Below are positions 5,659-5,698 of a DNA stretch of 5,698 nucleotides, one piece after another (the first letter of the stretch is position 1; each line of letters opens with the position of its first letter). Source of the stretch: Deltaproteobacteria bacterium. GTDB lineage: Bacteria; Desulfobacterota; Desulfovibrionia; Desulfovibrionales; Desulfovibrionaceae. The position numbers and the translations under genes were made by a program. Where the stretch lies: NCBI GenBank assembly GCA_031253875.1, contig JAIRVN010000254.1, forward strand, positions 1-5,698, given 5' to 3'. The notes beneath the pieces were generated by a model. The model worked only from the letters and a program-made list of their open reading frames with translations. It was not told the origin of the DNA and ran no database searches.

Positions 5659-5669
5659 AATTTCATTTG
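5657..5669. repeat. Small inverted repeat just upstream of the motA promoter-like site
   Basis: CAAAT-TTC-ATTTG is a perfect 5-bp inverted repeat with a 3-base centre. It touches the -35-like TGAA on the minus strand. It could be an operator or may be chance in AT-rich spacer DNA. The remaining bases to 5698 hold no recognisable gene. Confidence 0.25.
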
Positions 5670-5698
5670 CATTCACTGTATCATCGCACGAAGATGCC

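Noticed and set aside
5656..5697. Possible C-terminal tail of an upstream minus-strand gene
   Set aside because: One minus frame is open from the right edge for 13 codons to a TGA at 5656-5658, but this is too short to tell from chance and matches nothing recognisable.

Overview
The window carries five recognisable protein genes and no RNA genes, insertion sequences or CRISPR arrays. The organism looks like a motile, anaerobic Gram-negative of the Desulfovibrio group (Desulfovibrionaceae). This is an inference from three things: a partial TmcC-like cytochrome b membrane protein of the kind found in sulfate reducers, a proton-type MotA/MotB stator pair, and moderately GC-rich coding DNA with short AT-rich spacers. 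No ribosomal marker is present, so the taxonomy is a guess from gene content.

Layout. On the minus strand at the left edge lies the first 150 codons of the TmcC/NarI-like membrane subunit (1-452), which continues past base 1. A 199-base spacer (453-651) separates it from xth, exonuclease III (652-1425, minus). A 56-base spacer divides xth from a divergent plus-strand gene for a FemAB-like/GNAT-fold acyltransferase of unknown substrate (1482-2474). That gene converges, over 50 bases, on a three-gene minus-strand block transcribed from the right edge: motA (4760-5608), motB (3989-4702) and a WbaP-type polyprenyl-phosphate hexose-1-phosphate transferase (2525-3952). The spacers inside the block are 57 and 36 bases, and all three genes share one reading frame. 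A sigma-28-like sequence sits just upstream of motA, and weak terminator-like structures occur after motB and after the transferase gene.

How the genes fit together. MotA and MotB form the ion-driven torque generator of the flagellum. The WbaP-like enzyme would load the first sugar of a capsule, exopolysaccharide or O-antigen repeat on the undecaprenyl carrier. The FemAB-like enzyme could decorate a cell-envelope polymer, but nothing in the sequence fixes its substrate. Xth repairs abasic sites. The TmcC-like protein would pass electrons between the menaquinone pool and a redox complex.

Each of the five proteins fits a known family. No new multi-gene system is evident. The points of interest are the stator/sugar-transferase linkage, the MotB with almost no N-terminal tail, the FemAB-like gene with no visible ribosome binding site, and several small inverted repeats at gene boundaries. 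There is no gene-free stretch longer than 300 bases.
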